Source of the DNA: Candidatus Magasanikbacteria bacterium CG10_big_fil_rev_8_21_14_0_10_36_32
GTDB taxonomy: Bacteria > Patescibacteriota > Patescibacteriia > Magasanikbacterales > GWA2-37-8
Assembly: GCA_002778465.1 (NCBI GenBank)
Contig: PFBV01000005.1
Coordinates: 71,534 to 119,563 of the forward strand
Direction: 5' to 3'
Length of the DNA stretch: 48,030 nt
Every line of letters starts with the position of its first letter. Within the stretch, counting starts at the first letter, position 1. Position numbers and translations under genes: made by a program. Shown piece by piece: positions 16,912-24,638 of the stretch. The notes under the pieces were generated by a model. It ran no database searches and was not told where the DNA came from. It worked only from the letters and a program-made list of their open reading frames with translations.

Positions 16912-18045
16912 TTAATGGAAGGATAGCCATACGGCGACAAAAACAAAAAAAGCATGAATTAACCAAAAACGCATAACAATTTTTTCTTCACTCCAACCGT
17001 GAAATTCAAAATGATGATGTAGCGGAGCCATCTTGAAAAATCGACGACCAAACACGCGGCGGAAAAAAACTTGAATGACAACTGAAAAAGCTTCTAAATA
17101 AAAAATAAAACCAATAATAGGAAGCAGTATAGTTTTGTTGATAGCAATAACATTAATAGCCAACAAAGCACCTAAACCTAGCGAGCCGACATCTCCCATC
17201 TGAAAACGCGCCGGTTTAATGTTAAAATATGTATAAGCAATTAAAGTGCCAACTACAGTGGCGTTTAATAGAGTAAAAGCAACTCGTCCCTCAATCCAAC
17301 TGATAAGTGTTAATCCTAAGAATGTGAACAATAAAGAACCACCAGCCAAACCATCTAGTCCGTCGGCAATATTAACCGCATTGGCTGTAAACATAACTAA
17401 TAGAATAACCAGCGGAATAATTAGCCAGCCGAGATTTATTTGACCATCATACGGAACCCACAAAGAACGCCAATCGCCTCCGAGTTTTGCATAAATCCAC
17501 CAAGCAGTGACACTTCCCGCCAAGAGTTGAAAAAATAATTTTTCATGGACCAAAACGCCGCGGCCAGGATGAGAACCAAAAGCCCCAATAAAATTTTTTA
17601 AATAAGTTAATGGTAAAGTTATTTTATACCACAAACGGGTTTGCCAAGATTTATGAATACGCATTAAAGTTTTTACATGTTCTATGGAACGAAATCGTCT
17701 TTTTTTGCCAAAAATATTAAGCAAATCGTCAGCTGCTCCCAACATAGCGGAAATTCCCATTACACCGATTGGTACAAAAGTATATTTTCTTTCCCAGTTA
17801 AAAATTAAAGTTATGATGGTAACAACAAAAATTACCAATATTCCACCCATGATAGGCGTACCTATTTTTGAAGAACGTTCACTGCTACGCAGAGTGAAAT
17901 CAAATTCGTTGCGTCGTGTAATATTAAGTTTGTATAGTAGTTTAATTAGTAAAGGAGCTAAAACAAAAGAACCGACAGTTGCGGACAATAGATAAATCAT
18001 AGCTTGTTCAAGTAGTTCCGGAGAAAATGGTTCACAAGACATCAT
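16912..18045 (-). CDS. mraY: Phospho-N-acetylmuramoyl-pentapeptide transferase MraY
   Basis: This polytopic enzyme of 377 residues transfers phospho-MurNAc-pentapeptide to undecaprenyl phosphate, forming lipid I. The family motifs are present: SKIGTPIMGG, the LGAADDLLNI aspartates, TANAVNIADGLDGLAGG, FQMGDVGSLGLGALL and the MAPLHHHFE histidine loop near the end. About ten hydrophobic helices are visible. It is close to the downstream GNAT-like gene (6 bases) and the upstream NlpC-like gene (9 bases), so one transcript is likely. Confidence 0.96.
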   Translation of the reverse strand: MMSCEPFSPELLEQAMIYLLSATVGSFVLAPLLIKLLYKLNITRRNEFDFTLRSSERSSKIGTPIMGGILVIFVVTIITLIFNWERKYTFVPIGVMGISAMLGAADDLLNIFGKKRRFRSIEHVKTLMRIHKSWQTRLWYKITLPLTYLKNFIGAFGSHPGRGVLVHEKLFFQLLAGSVTAWWIYAKLGGDWRSLWVPYDGQINLGWLIIPLVILLVMFTANAVNIADGLDGLAGGSLLFTFLGLTLISWIEGRVAFTLLNATVVGTLIAYTYFNIKPARFQMGDVGSLGLGALLAINVIAINKTILLPIIGFIFYLEAFSVVIQVFFRRVFGRRFFKMAPLHHHFEFHGWSEEKIVMRFWLIHAFFVFVAVWLSFH

Positions 18046-18054
18046 AATATTTTT

Positions 18055-18873
18055 TTAAAGTTTAATTCTCCTGATTTCCAGTGTTTTCGCGTTTTTAGCT
18101 TCCAAAAAAGTTTCGTTAGCAATACCTGTTTGATTTTTTTCCAGCCATTGCTGTTCTAATAAATTTTTGGTTGGATTATTAATGATAATTTCTCCGCGTG
18201 TTATTCCGTGTCCATATTGTCCTTCACTTGACCATGCTCGGCTGTGGACATACCTTATTGTTTGTCCGTCGTTGTCGGTAATCAATAAAATGTGATTGCG
18301 GTTAAGTTTTGGACCAGTTTCCATCATTATTATTAAATCTGCCGGCATTATTTTTTGCCAATCAGTATTTTGTGTACCGTTGGCGATTAAAATTGTGTTG
18401 GAATCTTGAGAATAAGTTAACACTGACATATTTTCAATTGGCCGCAAATGATTAATTAATCGTCGAAAAAAGTTTTTATTTTCAAAATTGAAATGTCTGG
18501 CCAAATTAAAATTATTTGTTTCTTTAAAATGATTAATTAAAACATGACTGACAAATCCGGCGCAATCAATCCCCAGATTATTGTCAATCAAAAATCGTCT
18601 AATGCATTCGGTTACCGTTGCTGTTTCATTTTCTCCCCCCAAATGGCAATGTCCTGTATGATCAAAAATATCTTTGTGGTATTGAATTGAAAGTATTTTT
18701 GCTTCTTCAACAATTTCTTTTGGCGAACCGCGACCAATCAATCCACGAAGTTGTCCGCGACGATTAATGCGGGCATTATTAAAATAAGGACAACGTACGC
18801 CTTTAAGATCATCAAATGGCAGGTTAAAAAATTCATCAATTTTTTGTTCAGCTGCAGGTGAGAGCATATTCAT
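18055..18873 (-). CDS. Putative NlpC/P60-like cysteine hydrolase
   Basis: The 272-residue protein contains NNLGIDCAGFVSHVLINHF, matching the catalytic-Cys helix of NlpC/P60 (DCSGFV type), then LNRNHILLITDNDG with the likely catalytic His, and IRYVHSRAWSSEGQYGHG, with His-Ser that could supply the third polar residue. There is no signal peptide or membrane helix, so it probably acts in the cytoplasm, for example on wall precursors or recycled peptides. The fold assignment comes from motif order only. It lies between the ATP-grasp gene and mraY. Confidence 0.65.
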   Translation of the reverse strand: MNMLSPAAEQKIDEFFNLPFDDLKGVRCPYFNNARINRRGQLRGLIGRGSPKEIVEEAKILSIQYHKDIFDHTGHCHLGGENETATVTECIRRFLIDNNLGIDCAGFVSHVLINHFKETNNFNLARHFNFENKNFFRRLINHLRPIENMSVLTYSQDSNTILIANGTQNTDWQKIMPADLIIMMETGPKLNRNHILLITDNDGQTIRYVHSRAWSSEGQYGHGITRGEIIINNPTKNLLEQQWLEKNQTGIANETFLEAKNAKTLEIRRIKL

Positions 18874-18915
18874 TTAAAGTTTACCTTATGATTTTAGATG
18901 ATAAACAGATTTTTT

Positions 18916-20145
18916 TCAATATTTTAAGGTTTTTATAAATTTTATCAGTTTTAAACCGCAATCATTAAATGTTTTGTGTTTTGACATAATTCCTTGGTCA
19001 GTCTGTATGCGTAAAAGGTCAGAATCGATTTTTTCATTTTGATATTGGATAAAATTGAAATTATTTTTTTTATTTATTTTTATTTTAGGTAAATGGTATA
19101 TATCGGCCGTAACGCGTTGAATTATTTGCGCGCCGTTGTTTATTTTTATCAGTTTTAAACCGTTTGAATTTAAATTTAATAAACTGGATAAATGCGCATC
19201 AAAAACAGTGATTGATTGTTTTTTGTCACGAACTCTTTGTTGCAATTGAGATTCGTAAGTAGTACTAGCTGGTTGGCGAGCATTAATTTCTATTAGATAA
19301 AGCCGTCCCGTTTTTGTTTCTAAGACAGCATCAATTCCGTATAATCCACGCCAACCATCTTTGGATAATTTTTTCCCAACTTCAATAGCTATTTTTTTAT
19401 ATTGTTTAATTTGCGCAGGTGTTAAAATTTTATCTGGCAAAAACCAGTCATTTCCCACTGTGGCAAATTTATTGTCAGTAAATGGTTTGAGGCCAGTGAT
19501 TTGATAATTGATATTTCCGGTCATTATTTTTTTGTTCCAGACGATGTTATTATTGGTAAACATTGGACCGTCAATAAATTTGCTCAGCCGCGCTTCTCGT
19601 TCGGGAAATTGTTTTTTAATTTTTGATAATTGGCGCGAGGAAGTGATTAAAATAGTTCCGCTGCCGGTATGAGAACGATTATATTGCAGAATGAATTTTG
19701 TTCCGGTCCAAGTAACATTTTTTAATTTGTCAATTTTTATTAATGGCAGGAATTTTTTTAAACTACCCAGCCAAAGTACTTGAGATATTTTTTCTTCTAC
19801 TTGAGCGGCCAGTATAGCTGGAGGGTTGAGTAATTGCCACTTGTGTTCTAAACAAATATTTTCAATTTGTATTGTGTTTTTAAAAACCATAACATAATCA
19901 CCGGCGGATATGTTTTCAGCCGTTTGCGGATGGGCGAGCATTTCGCGCGTATCTAGTGTTTTTTTTTCGCTAATCAAAATAATCCGCTTGTTTGTTTTGG
20001 CTATTTTTCGGGCAAAGCCGGTGGCGTTTGTTATGATAAAATAATCGGGTTGGTTTTGTTCCATTCCGAGGGCTCTTTCTAAATCACGGCAGATATAAAA
20101 AATCCGCCTTTTTTTTGCTTTTTTATGCGGGTTGTTTGCTTTCAT
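18916..20145 (-). CDS. ATP-grasp ligase-like protein
   Basis: The 409-residue protein has a C-terminal ATP-grasp half: TKFILQYNRSHTGSGTILI (ATP-binding Lys/Gly loop region), WRGLYGIDAVLETKTGRLYLIEINARQPAS with the Mg-binding Glu and Asn (EIN), and a tail with FDAHLSSLLNLN. The N-terminal half (FYICRDLERALG...) is a Rossmann-like preATP-grasp domain. Such enzymes join a carboxylate to an amine through an acylphosphate. The substrate is unknown. As first gene of the minus-strand unit with NlpC-like, mraY, GNAT-like and Mpl-like genes, a wall-peptide modification is a reasonable guess. Confidence 0.8.
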   Translation of the reverse strand: MKANNPHKKAKKRRIFYICRDLERALGMEQNQPDYFIITNATGFARKIAKTNKRIILISEKKTLDTREMLAHPQTAENISAGDYVMVFKNTIQIENICLEHKWQLLNPPAILAAQVEEKISQVLWLGSLKKFLPLIKIDKLKNVTWTGTKFILQYNRSHTGSGTILITSSRQLSKIKKQFPEREARLSKFIDGPMFTNNNIVWNKKIMTGNINYQITGLKPFTDNKFATVGNDWFLPDKILTPAQIKQYKKIAIEVGKKLSKDGWRGLYGIDAVLETKTGRLYLIEINARQPASTTYESQLQQRVRDKKQSITVFDAHLSSLLNLNSNGLKLIKINNGAQIIQRVTADIYHLPKIKINKKNNFNFIQYQNEKIDSDLLRIQTDQGIMSKHKTFNDCGLKLIKFIKTLKY

Positions 20146-20164
20146 AAACTTTTTACTTTATAAT
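20136..20164 (+). promoter_or_regulatory. Promoter of murB
   Basis: TTGCTT, a 17-base spacer and a perfect TATAAT. It overlaps the first codons of the divergent ATP-grasp gene. Confidence 0.55.
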
Positions 20165-20166
20165 GA

Positions 20167-20195
20167 ATAATAACGGAAAAAAAGGATTTTGACAA
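20167..20195 (-). promoter_or_regulatory. Promoter of the minus-strand envelope unit
   Basis: TTGTCA, a 17-base spacer and TATTAT on the minus strand (5 of 6 each). It is interleaved with the divergent murB promoter, so the two may interfere with each other. Confidence 0.55.
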
Positions 20196-20197
20196 GT

Positions 20198-21139
20198 ATG
20201 AATTTATTACATCAAGAGCTTAAAAAATACGGTTCGGTTAAAACCAATGTGTTGTTGTCTAGACACACTACTTTTAAAATCGGCGGTCCGGCCGAGTTTT
20301 TGGTGACCGTTGATGATAATGATAAATTGGCAGGTTTGTTGGTTTTTTTACAAGCCGAAGGTGTTGAATATTTTGTGTTAGGTGGTGGTTCGAATGTATT
20401 ATTTCCTGACGATGGTTTAAGGGGGGTAGTTGTTAAAATTTCCAGTGGAAAGATGAGGGTTGATGACCAGATAATTGAAGCTGATGCCGGTGTTAGTTTG
20501 ACTGATGCAGTCAATTTGGCAACTAAAAATTCTTTGTCCGGTTTGGAATGGGCAGCCGGAATACCCGGCACAATCGGCGGGGCAGTTCGTGGTAATTCTG
20601 GAGCGATGGGTCAGTGCATGAGCGATAGTATTGTTAAGGTTTTGGTGTGGCAAGATGGAGAGATAAAAGAATTTTTAAAAGAAGAATGCGGATTTTGCTA
20701 TCGGGGCAGCCTTTTTAAAGATACGGCCGGGATGGTTGTCCTGAAAGTCTGGTTAAAATTAGCGTCCGGACAGGCCGGCGCGATTTTGAAAACAATTCAG
20801 GGTTATTTGGAACAACGGCAGGGAAAATTTCCGCCGTTTCCTTCGGCCGGAAGTTTTTTTAAAAATTTAAAAATTGATGAATGGCCGGGAAAAATTGAAG
20901 ATTTACCGGAAATGTTTCAAACTCGCGGGATGATTCCGACTGGATGGTTGATTGACGGTTTGGATTTGCGCGGGTTTAAAATCGGTGGTGGTGGAGTATC
21001 ACAGGAACATGGAAATTTTTTGGTTAATTTTGGCGGTGCTACCCAGGCAGACATTTTGTCGGTGGTTGATGAGGTGCAGAAAAAAGTGTACAATAAGTAT
21101 GGTGTGACAATCGAACCAGAAGTGGAAATTATACATTAA
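20198..21139 (+). CDS. murB: UDP-N-acetylenolpyruvoylglucosamine reductase MurB
   Basis: The 313-residue FAD enzyme reduces enolpyruvyl-UDP-GlcNAc to UDP-MurNAc. It shows HTTFKIGGPAEFLV, the FAD-binding GGGSNVLFPDDGLRG and GLEWAAGIPGTIGGAVRGNSGA, the catalytic Ser in PSAGSFFKN, and the C-terminal IEPEVEIIH with a conserved Glu. The short loops indicate a type II MurB. The ATG at 20198 is chosen because AAAGGA lies 12-16 bases upstream and the N-terminus aligns; a TTG at 20189 is less likely. It heads a plus-strand run with hpf and an LtaS-like gene. Confidence 0.97.
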   Translation: MNLLHQELKKYGSVKTNVLLSRHTTFKIGGPAEFLVTVDDNDKLAGLLVFLQAEGVEYFVLGGGSNVLFPDDGLRGVVVKISSGKMRVDDQIIEADAGVSLTDAVNLATKNSLSGLEWAAGIPGTIGGAVRGNSGAMGQCMSDSIVKVLVWQDGEIKEFLKEECGFCYRGSLFKDTAGMVVLKVWLKLASGQAGAILKTIQGYLEQRQGKFPPFPSAGSFFKNLKIDEWPGKIEDLPEMFQTRGMIPTGWLIDGLDLRGFKIGGGGVSQEHGNFLVNFGGATQADILSVVDEVQKKVYNKYGVTIEPEVEIIH

Positions 21140-21162
21140 AATTAAAAAAATTTTTATTTAAT

Positions 21163-21525
21163 ATGGTAAATATGAATATAATCATTACTGGTCGCGGTAT
21201 AGAGCTCACTGAGCCTATCAAAGAGTATATTGAAAAGAAAATCGGCGGATTGGATAAATTTTATGACCGGGTTATAAAAGCTGAGGTGAAGGTTGGTAAA
21301 CAAAGTCAGCATCATTTAAAAGGAGATATTTTTGTTGCGGAATGTAAATTGGATGTGCCTGGAGTTGATCCTTTCGCTTCAGTTAATGAAAAAAATTTAT
21401 ATAAAGCGATTGATAAACTTCGTGATTATTTAGAAAATGAGTTAAAAAAACACAAAGTAAAACAGCGTGAAAAAACAAAAAAAGCTAAACGTGTCGTTCG
21501 ACAATATAAAGCATATCAAGATTAA
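21163..21525 (+). CDS. hpf: Ribosome hibernation promoting factor, short form
   Basis: The 120-residue protein has the sigma-54-modulation/HPF fold: MNIIITGRGIELTEPIKEYIEKKI, KAEVKVGKQSQHHLKGDIFVAECKL and FASVNEKNLYKAIDKLRDYLENEL. Instead of the dimerising C-terminal domain of long HPF it ends in a basic Lys-rich tail. It binds the 30S decoding region and inactivates ribosomes in slow growth. Start at 21163 (MVNMN) or at the second ATG, 21172. Confidence 0.93.
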   Translation: MVNMNIIITGRGIELTEPIKEYIEKKIGGLDKFYDRVIKAEVKVGKQSQHHLKGDIFVAECKLDVPGVDPFASVNEKNLYKAIDKLRDYLENELKKHKVKQREKTKKAKRVVRQYKAYQD

Positions 21526-21535
21526 AAAATTTTTG

Positions 21536-23812
21536 ATGTTTGAATTGCTAAAAAAAATATATAAAAAAGTTCAGCCCATTGTCCTTCCACTAATGGGCTC
21601 TTTTTTCATCGCCGCTGGTTGGGATTGGTATCACGTGGCGTATCGACCGCATTGGCGTTGGGGGCTAATTTTTTTTCTGACTTTGTTTGGAATTTTTGTT
21701 GGTTATTGGTTTTTTAAAAAGATATACCGTTATTTGACGGAAAAGTTTGGTCGGCATGCTTTTTGGAGAAGCAATTATTTTTTTGTTTTTCTTGATCAGT
21801 TATTTTTTATTTTTTCTTTAGTTTTTTTAATATTTTTCAGCCGCTACGAATTATTAAGTTTTGTTTATTTTTTCGCCGTTCTCGGATTATTATTTTGGAG
21901 AATGGATAAATTTTTGACTTCACATCCGTTGGCGGAAAATTGGCGTAAAATTAATCGTTTAATTTTTTCTTTAGCCGGTTTTATTTTTTTGTTGAATGGA
22001 TTTTTTCAATATTTCGCCTATTTTTATTACATTTTAGATTCCAATATAAAATTTTATAATATTGTTTTATTTCGCGCTTGGGCGGTAACAATGTTTTGGT
22101 TGTTTTGTTTTTCTTTAGCCAGTTTGATTTATTTACGTTTTAATGGTCGCGGGCGTTATGCAATCCCTGTTTTTTTAACGGTGATTTTTTTGGTGGCGAT
22201 TTTTATAGGATTGGTTAATTCAGCTACTCTGTATCATTCAAGTTTGTATTTGAATCCGATAGTTTGGGAACATGCCAGTGGTTCAGGATTTTTTGTATTT
22301 TATAAAACAGCCGTTGTGTTGGCATTGTTATTTTTGTTAGTTGCTGTTTTATCAATTTTATTTTTTCGTCGATATTTTAAAGCCCAGCGTTTGTTCGCTA
22401 AAAGTTATTGGTATTATTACAATCTCGCCATTATTCTGGTGGCGGCGATGTCTTTTGTTACTGTTGCTTCGTTGCGCAATACGCCGGAAGCAATGATTAT
22501 CAAATCATTTTACAGATATTTTAAAGGTCAAACCGCGCAAGTGGAATTGTCTTCGGCTTTATCTGCCAAGCTGGAACGGTTCGGTTTAAAATATAATCTG
22601 AATGAATTTTATATCAGCAAAAAAGATAAAGTTTATTCTCAGGAAAAAATTTTATTGCCGGAAAAGTTTTCCAATCAAAAACCGAATGTTATTATCGTAT
22701 TTTTGGAATCTTTTTCTTCACGTTTGACCGATGTTTACAATTCCCGTCTGGTCGGTTTGACACCCGGACTTGGACAAATGGCCTCTGATTCACAGACGAC
22801 TATTTTTCATAATTTATACAATCCTTCCACCCCGACTGTCACCGGTTTAATGGCGGAATTGTGTTCTTTTTTGCCGCCGACCGGTCATAATGAAATTGAA
22901 CAGGAAAAACATTTACAGGGCCACCATCTGCTTTGTTTACCTAGAATTTTAAATGAAAATGGTTATAATTATAATTTGTATATTACCGCCGTAGAAAAGG
23001 AATTTGCCAATAAGGGTAAAATTATTGAAAGTATGGGTATAGAGAATTTTTGGGGAACAAAAGAATTGGCAAAAAAAATAGATGGACAGCCTTTGGCTTG
23101 GGGGTATTCTGATCATCAGATGTTTCCGGTGTTTTTTGACCAAATTCAAAATTTATCACCTGAAGAAAAACCTTTTTTAGTCATGATTTCTACCATAGAC
23201 ACTCATCCGCCGTTTGATTTGGTTAAAGATGTGATGCCATATCAAGACGGCGCGAATAATTTGTTGAATTCTATTCATACCACCGACGATGCTTTTGGAA
23301 AATTTTGGGATGAATTTGTTAAAAGTGAATTTTATCAAAATACGATTGTAATTGCTGTTGCTGATCATGCTGTTTTTCCAACTGCTTACACCAAAGATTA
23401 TTTTCCGCAAGAAACCGGCAAGATGAATTTTTATGACGAGTTGGCTTTTATGATGTATGTGCCGGAAAATATTTTGTCCAAGACTGTTTCTACATATTCT
23501 TCAGGTTTAGATTTGACACCGACAATTTTACAGATGCTTAATATTAATATTTCCAATTCTTTTGAAGGTCATTCCATTTTTGACGACAGGGAGCAATATC
23601 CTAATTTGCTTGGTATGCATGAATTTGGTTTGTATATCAATCAGTTGGATGAGAACGGAAAACGAATAATTGATTATACCGTGCCGAATGATTTAGATTG
23701 CAATAAAAATATTTCAATTAACACTTCAAGTCCGCTGACTCTGTGCGAATTTTTGGATTTTTATCAGTGGAAACGGCAGATGTTTGAGCAGGGGAGATCA
23801 TGGTATAAATAA
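21536..23812 (+). CDS. LtaS-like phosphoglycerol transferase / sulfatase-family membrane enzyme
   Basis: The 758-residue protein has an N-terminal membrane part of about eight to ten hydrophobic segments (residues 15-340) and an extracellular alkaline-phosphatase-fold domain from about 380: NVIIVFLESFSS with the metal-binding Glu, NPSTPTVTGLMAEL where the nucleophilic Thr is expected, MISTIDTHPPF with the His, and VIAVADHA with metal-binding Asp-His. The architecture matches lipoteichoic acid synthases and opgB/MdoB-like phosphoglycerol transferases. The substrate may be a different polar headgroup. The ATG at 21536 avoids overlap with hpf. It is followed by a terminator. Confidence 0.85.
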   Translation: MFELLKKIYKKVQPIVLPLMGSFFIAAGWDWYHVAYRPHWRWGLIFFLTLFGIFVGYWFFKKIYRYLTEKFGRHAFWRSNYFFVFLDQLFFIFSLVFLIFFSRYELLSFVYFFAVLGLLFWRMDKFLTSHPLAENWRKINRLIFSLAGFIFLLNGFFQYFAYFYYILDSNIKFYNIVLFRAWAVTMFWLFCFSLASLIYLRFNGRGRYAIPVFLTVIFLVAIFIGLVNSATLYHSSLYLNPIVWEHASGSGFFVFYKTAVVLALLFLLVAVLSILFFRRYFKAQRLFAKSYWYYYNLAIILVAAMSFVTVASLRNTPEAMIIKSFYRYFKGQTAQVELSSALSAKLERFGLKYNLNEFYISKKDKVYSQEKILLPEKFSNQKPNVIIVFLESFSSRLTDVYNSRLVGLTPGLGQMASDSQTTIFHNLYNPSTPTVTGLMAELCSFLPPTGHNEIEQEKHLQGHHLLCLPRILNENGYNYNLYITAVEKEFANKGKIIESMGIENFWGTKELAKKIDGQPLAWGYSDHQMFPVFFDQIQNLSPEEKPFLVMISTIDTHPPFDLVKDVMPYQDGANNLLNSIHTTDDAFGKFWDEFVKSEFYQNTIVIAVADHAVFPTAYTKDYFPQETGKMNFYDELAFMMYVPENILSKTVSTYSSGLDLTPTILQMLNINISNSFEGHSIFDDREQYPNLLGMHEFGLYINQLDENGKRIIDYTVPNDLDCNKNISINTSSPLTLCEFLDFYQWKRQMFEQGRSWYK

Positions 23813-23829
23813 ATAAGTTTTAAAAGCAG

Positions 23830-23852
23830 AAAAAGGCCGATTTGGTCTTTTT
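23830..23852 (+). terminator. Terminator after the LtaS-like gene
   Basis: AAAAAGGCC/GGTCTTTTT (one G-T) with a five-base loop and a T-rich tail, 18 bases past the stop codon. Confidence 0.75.
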
Positions 23853-23883
23853 TGTTTTGTTTAATTTTAGCCAAATTAAACCC

Positions 23884-23924
23884 TTGACAAAACCCTTTAT
23901 TTATGATATAATAATTCGTTCTTT
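23884..23924 (+). promoter_or_regulatory. Consensus promoter with boxA-like GTTCTTT at the transcript start
   Basis: Perfect TTGACA (23884-23889), a 17-base spacer, perfect TATAAT (23907-23912), then TTCGTTCTTTAAAAAAAC with the heptamer at 23918-23924. Confidence 0.85.
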
Positions 23925-23940
23925 AAAAAAACAAACAAGT

Positions 23941-23955
23941 CCTGTTAAAAACAGG
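23941..23955 (+). repeat. Short hairpin in the leader
   Basis: CCTGTT-AAA-AACAGG is a perfect inverted repeat between the boxA-like motif and the SD of the following gene; it could affect initiation. Confidence 0.6.
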
Positions 23956-23974
23956 TAAAACAATGGAGAAAAAA

Positions 23975-24397
23975 ATGACAAACACTCGGAGAATATCTCT
24001 GATCCTGCGTTGGTCGGTTTTGACCACCATCATCGTCGGTCTGTTTTGGATCGTCATGTGGATAGTCACTGGCGAGATGCCGACGGTGGATAAGATTCAA
24101 CTGACTACGGAGTCAGTTGTGATGCTGCCCTTCGCTATTCCGCGTCTCTGCGACGCACTGTTCGTCGGTATCGTAGTCGCTGCCCACATCGCCATGTTTA
24201 CGTCTAAAATCGTGAACAAACAGAATGATAGTGGCGTTGTTGTTGGATTGAAAGCCGGACTGAGCACTGGACTGGGTGTCGGATTGATTGCTGGAATGAC
24301 TTTGGGACTGTTCTTCGGACTGGTCGCTGGAATATTGGTCGGACTGTTCTACGGGTTGATTTTCTTGATCAAAAAGATATTTTCACATTCTCTCTGA
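23975..24397 (+). CDS. Small membrane protein with a glycine-zipper region
   Basis: The 140-residue protein has two N-terminal hydrophobic helices (about 10-32 and 45-75) and a C-terminal region with Gly repeated every few residues (GLKAGLSTGLGVGLIAGMTL and further), a glycine-zipper pattern seen in membrane-packing or pore-forming peptides. No family is recognised. I place the start at 23975 (MTNTRR) because GGAGAAAAAA precedes it exactly as in the other small genes; an ATG at 23963 would itself contain that SD. It has GC-rich codons and its own promoter, a GTTCTTT box on each side and a terminator, so it is a full member of the dispersed class. Confidence 0.8.
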   Translation: MTNTRRISLILRWSVLTTIIVGLFWIVMWIVTGEMPTVDKIQLTTESVVMLPFAIPRLCDALFVGIVVAAHIAMFTSKIVNKQNDSGVVVGLKAGLSTGLGVGLIAGMTLGLFFGLVAGILVGLFYGLIFLIKKIFSHSL

Positions 24398-24446
24398 TGA
24401 TATATTGTTCGCTATCTGATGGTCAGCGACTGTAAGTAAACCAACC

Positions 24447-24453
24447 GTTCTTT
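24447..24453 (+). promoter_or_regulatory. GTTCTTT box in the 3' UTR
   Basis: CCGTTCTTTCCCACC lies 50 bases after the stop codon and upstream of the terminator, on the sense strand. Confidence 0.4.
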
Positions 24454-24455
24454 CC

Positions 24456-24490
24456 CACCTACCTGCCGGTAGGCAGGCCTGCCTGTTCAG
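24456..24490. repeat. Palindromic GC-rich repeat unit
   Basis: CCTACC...GGTAGG and the perfect palindrome AGGCAGGCCTGCCT are joined in one compact block resembling REP-like elements. Only one copy is seen in this window. Confidence 0.55.
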
Positions 24491-24496
24491 TACAAA

Positions 24497-24527
24497 CCGC
24501 CCCGCGTAAAACGCGGGGCTTTTTTTA
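24497..24527 (+). terminator. Terminator of the glycine-zipper gene
   Basis: CCCCGCG/CGCGGGG stem with TAAAA loop followed by CTTTTTTT. Confidence 0.92.
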
Positions 24528-24638
24528 TTTAAAATTTATGATATAATTACACGTAGATAATACAAGAGGGCAAACCCATTTTATCTGCATTTCGTTTACT
24601 TAATTTGATAATAGAATAATCATCTATCTAATTTTTTT

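Noticed and set aside
24456-24490. A CRISPR repeat or integron attachment site
   Set aside because: It is a single copy without spacers or a nearby integrase; it is better described as a REP-like palindrome.
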